DNA of 64,000 nucleotides from Corynebacterium freneyi (GTDB lineage: Bacteria; Actinomycetota; Actinomycetes; Mycobacteriales; Mycobacteriaceae): NCBI RefSeq assembly GCF_030408835.1, contig NZ_CP047357.1, positions 2,418,001 through 2,482,000 of the forward strand. The letters run 5' to 3'. A program made the position numbers and the translations under genes. This document shows, piece by piece, positions 61,768 through 64,000 of this stretch. Position 1 is the first letter of the stretch. Each line of letters starts with the position of its first letter. The notes beneath the pieces were generated by a model. That model made no database searches. It saw only the letters and a program-made list of their open reading frames with translations, and had not been told where the DNA came from.

Positions 61768-62622
61768 CTACTCTGTCGCGTCGTCCGATGCCCGGCGCGC
61801 GCCGCGCACCAGGTACACGACCAACCCGACGGCAACGAGGACGAGCACTCCCAATACGACCCACAGATCCGACACGGCGCCCGATACGGTCGTCAGCCAT
61901 TCCTGCATGGCGAACTGCTGATCCACCGTCGTCACGCCGCCCAACCCCGCGGTGCCGCCGGTGACGATGAACAGAACACCCAACCCCACCAACACGACAC
62001 CCGCGATCAACGACAGGGAATTCGTGTGCACCGGGCCGACCTTCACGCTGCGCGGACGCAACCACGACCTCGAACCCAGATCCAACTTCTCCCACAGCAG
62101 AGCCATGAGCAGCAGAGGCGCCGCCATGCCCAACGCGTACACCGCCATCAAAGCCCCACCCTGCACGGGCGAGCCGCCGGCCAAGGCGACGGTCAGAATC
62201 GCACCGAGCAGCGGCCCCGAACAAAATCCCGCCAACCCGTACACCGCACCGAGCACCGCGACATTGAGTACGCCGGTCCCCCGCGCCGTCGCCTCCGCAT
62301 CAGGGCCGAACCGGCCACCGAACCGAAATCCGCCGCCCAACCCGGTGAACACGCCCAAAGCGATGACCACCACCCCCGCGACCATCGTGACGGTCGAACG
62401 GTGCACCGTCAGCAGCGACCCGACCGCACCGACGCCGGCGCCCATCGGCACGAGCACCGCGATCATGCCCAGGTAAAACACGGCAGTGCGCTGCACCAAC
62501 TTGCCCACGCCGTCGAAGGCGTACGCGAAAAACGACGGCAACAGCAACGCCGAACACGGGCTCAACAGCGACAGCAAACCGCCGAGAAACGCCCCTACGA
62601 CACCGATCGAGCCGACTCCCAC
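61768..62622 (-). CDS. CcdA/DsbD-like thiol-disulfide transmembrane protein
   Basis: The 284-residue protein has six core helices and both redox Cys positions of the CcdA family: LLSPCSALLLPSFFAYAF (Cys about residue 23) and GLAGFCSGPLLGAILTVALAGG (Cys about residue 133). Two further helices lie at the C terminus (about residues 200-220 and 255-275). It should pass electrons from cytoplasmic thioredoxin to extracytoplasmic thiol proteins. The next gene, a membrane-anchored DsbA-like protein, ends 3 bp before its start and is the likely partner. Confidence 0.92.
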   Translation of the reverse strand: MGVGSIGVVGAFLGGLLSLLSPCSALLLPSFFAYAFDGVGKLVQRTAVFYLGMIAVLVPMGAGVGAVGSLLTVHRSTVTMVAGVVVIALGVFTGLGGGFRFGGRFGPDAEATARGTGVLNVAVLGAVYGLAGFCSGPLLGAILTVALAGGSPVQGGALMAVYALGMAAPLLLMALLWEKLDLGSRSWLRPRSVKVGPVHTNSLSLIAGVVLVGLGVLFIVTGGTAGLGGVTTVDQQFAMQEWLTTVSGAVSDLWVVLGVLVLVAVGLVVYLVRGARRASDDATE

Positions 62623-62625
62623 GCG

Positions 62626-63450
62626 CTACTCCCCGGCCCCGTCGGGCAGCTGAGACTCGATGGCCTCGACGAACGACTCCAACGGCTGAGCACCGACGAT
62701 CACGCCTTTGCCCACGATGAACGTCGGCGTCGAATTCACCCCGTACAGGGAGCCCTCCTCGGCGTCCTTCGCGATCGCCTCGTCGAAACGATCCGACATC
62801 ATGTCCGCGCGGAACTTCTCCAGATCCGGGATGCCCGCCTGCTCGGCGAACTCCATCAGCGCCTGCTCGTTGAGGTCGGCGTGACCGCGCTCGGGGGCCG
62901 CCGCCATGACGACCTCATGGAACTCGCGGAACGTGCCCTGCTCCGCGGCGGCACGGCCCGCGCGGGCGGCGAGCATCGATTCCTCGCCGAAGATCGGCAT
63001 GTCGCGCCACTCGATGCGCACCGTGCCCGCCTCCACGTAATCCGCCATCAGAGTCGGCTCGATGTCGCGGGCGAACTTCGCGCAGAACGGGCAGCGCCAG
63101 TCTGAATAATTGATCAGCACGACCGGCGCGTCGACGGCTCCCACCGCCATCGGGTCCCCCTCGTCGCGGCGGGCGAGGAAACTCAGGCCCTCACCTTCCG
63201 ACGCCCCCTCCGCCCCGGACCGGCCACCATCGACCGAATTCGAGGTGCCGCCGCCGGCCTCCGTCGCCGAACCAGAGCCCGAACCGGAGCCCGAACCCGA
63301 ACCAGAGCCTCCCCACACCATGTACCCGCCGACGCCGATGATGAGCAGAATGACCACCACCAGCGCGATCACGGCCGGCACCATCCCGGGTGCGGGCTTC
63401 TTCTTCCGGGGTGCGGTGGCCGGGGCGCCGGCCGGGGCGGTGTCGCTCAT
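62626..63450 (-). CDS. Membrane-anchored DsbA-like thioredoxin
   Basis: The 274-residue protein has an N-terminal anchor helix (about residues 23-46), a Gly-Ser repeat linker (GSGSGSGSGSGSGS, about residues 48-61) and a DsbA domain with the active site DWRCPFCAKF (Cys120 and Cys123). The cis-Pro loop is NSTPTFIVG. It belongs to the actinobacterial group that oxidises or isomerises disulfides in secreted proteins. The ATG at 63450 is chosen because it gives the anchor helix near the N terminus. Confidence 0.93.
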   Translation of the reverse strand: MSDTAPAGAPATAPRKKKPAPGMVPAVIALVVVILLIIGVGGYMVWGGSGSGSGSGSGSGSATEAGGGTSNSVDGGRSGAEGASEGEGLSFLARRDEGDPMAVGAVDAPVVLINYSDWRCPFCAKFARDIEPTLMADYVEAGTVRIEWRDMPIFGEESMLAARAGRAAAEQGTFREFHEVVMAAAPERGHADLNEQALMEFAEQAGIPDLEKFRADMMSDRFDEAIAKDAEEGSLYGVNSTPTFIVGKGVIVGAQPLESFVEAIESQLPDGAGE

Positions 63451-63486
63451 GGGGTCTCCACTTCCACGTCGGGTCGGGCGTGCATT

Positions 63487-63496
63487 GCTTTGCGAC
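63487..63496 (-). repeat. Motif variant GCTTTGCGAC, intergenic
   Basis: Variant of the recurring 10-mer in the gap upstream of the DsbA-like gene. Other exact copies of this variant are at 28350-28359 and 35771-35780 (both as the complement GTCGCAAAGC). Confidence 0.6.
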
Positions 63497-63588
63497 GGCC
63501 GCCCGTTCACGGCGACCGCCCGCCAATCGAATACGGCCTACCGTATCCCACGGCCGTGACGCGCGTGGGGCGCCCGCCACCGCGCACG

Positions 63589-63625
63589 AAAAACCGGCCC
63601 TCCCGCCATCGCGGAAGAGCCGGTT
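63589..63625 (-). terminator. purL terminator
   Basis: Minus strand AACCGGCTCTTCCGC, loop GATG, GCGGGAGGGCCGGTT then TTT. Confidence 0.88.
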
Positions 63626-63641
63626 CACGCCGAAAAACGGA

Positions 63642-64000
63642 TTACTCCGCCTCGACCACCGAGTTCGCGCCCGCCGCATGGGCGAACAGCTTCGGCAGGG
63701 TGTCGCGCCATGCGGACTCCGCCTCGGACACCGGGATCTCGAAGGAAATGTCGCCACCGGACACGCGGATGACCTTCTCGTCATCGGCGGTCAGGACGCG
63801 GCCGATCTTCGCGAACGGCACGCCCACCTCGGCGGCACGGGCCTCCAGGTCCGCAGCGGCACCGGCCGGCACCGCGACCAAAGCGCGCGAGGCCGACTCC
63901 GAGAACAGGGCCACGAACGGGTCGGCGGAGACGTCGTCAAGCGAAACCTCGATGCCGACGCCCGACTGAGCCGCAGCCTCGACGATGGCCTGCGACAGGC
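63642..64000 (-). CDS. purL: Phosphoribosylformylglycinamidine synthase subunit PurL, C-terminal part
   Basis: The leftward frame is open to the window edge, so only the last ~119 residues are seen. They include QAIVEAAAQSGVGIEVSLDD, FVALFSESASRALVAVPAG and AEVGVPFAKIGRV, typical of the PurL C-terminal AIRS-type domain, ending FAHAAGANSVVEAE. PurL makes FGAM in step 4 of purine synthesis. A GCTTGACGAC copy encodes SLDDV. The gene continues beyond base 64000. Confidence 0.92.
   Translation of the reverse strand, partial: LSQAIVEAAAQSGVGIEVSLDDVSADPFVALFSESASRALVAVPAGAAADLEARAAEVGVPFAKIGRVLTADDEKVIRVSGGDISFEIPVSEAESAWRDTLPKLFAHAAGANSVVEAE

Overview
The window is high-GC Actinobacterial DNA, most likely from a Corynebacterium. 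The evidence is a RamA-type acetate regulator, mycothiol synthase (MshD), a MurA with Asp in place of the catalytic Cys, an ISL3 element of the IS31831 type, McbR- and GlxR-like operators, and a gene order from PurL/PurF/PurM to PhoU that parallels the Mycobacterium tuberculosis Rv0803-Rv0821 neighbourhood. I cannot name the species.

Layout. 1-11.2 kb: two ribosomal RNA operons in tandem, both reading leftward. The first shows only its 16S gene (cut by the window edge by about 11 nt). The second is complete (16S-23S-5S, no spacer tRNA). Between them lie an NCS2 nucleobase permease and an ISL3 insertion sequence that landed exactly in the T-tract of the permease terminator. 11.2-14.1 kb: murA, a PduO-type cobalamin adenosyltransferase and ramA. 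14.3-19.1 kb: a leftward valine-catabolism operon (mmsA, acyl-CoA dehydrogenase, mmsB, enoyl-CoA hydratase). 19.3-25.1 kb: metE behind a cobalamin riboswitch, and a convergent cbiMNQO cobalt importer behind a second cobalamin riboswitch. 25.2-26.9 kb: cysK (with a McbR-like box) and cysE. 27-32 kb: GNAT, an unknown protein, tRNAs Phe/Asp/Asp/Glu/Lys, a PepSY-type membrane protein, and a TetR/YhgE pair. 32.2-37.9 kb: cydABDC for cytochrome bd oxidase. 38-42 kb: a secreted serine protease, a CoA-transferase and dus. 42-47 kb: phoU and the pstSCAB phosphate importer. 47.3-57.2 kb: mshD, a GlnR-like regulator, lmeA, nitrobindin, pabC, ygfZ, a DUF3073 protein, purM, purF, a sterol-carrier-family protein and a double-hotdog thioesterase. 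57.2-61.6 kb: arsC, a DUF222/HNH endonuclease with a possible SOS box, and a marR-MFS pair bracketed by short degenerate tandem repeats. 61.7-64 kb: ccdA, a DsbA-like thioredoxin and the C-terminal part of purL.

Cobalamin is a recurring theme. The cobalt importer and the adenosyltransferase serve B12 supply and activation, metE is the B12-independent enzyme that the riboswitch should shut off when B12 is present, and valine breakdown feeds propionyl-CoA toward B12-dependent methylmalonyl-CoA metabolism.

The most unusual signal is not a gene. The 10-mer GCTTGACGAC (and its complement) occurs 15 times in 64 kb, in both orientations, inside genes and between them. It also occurs as an inverted pair forming a terminator-like hairpin and as a paired inverted copy inside a CydD linker. 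Variants GCTTTGCGAC and GCGTGACGAC recur as well. The pattern resembles DNA-uptake sequences or a chromosome-organising motif and deserves a genome-wide count.
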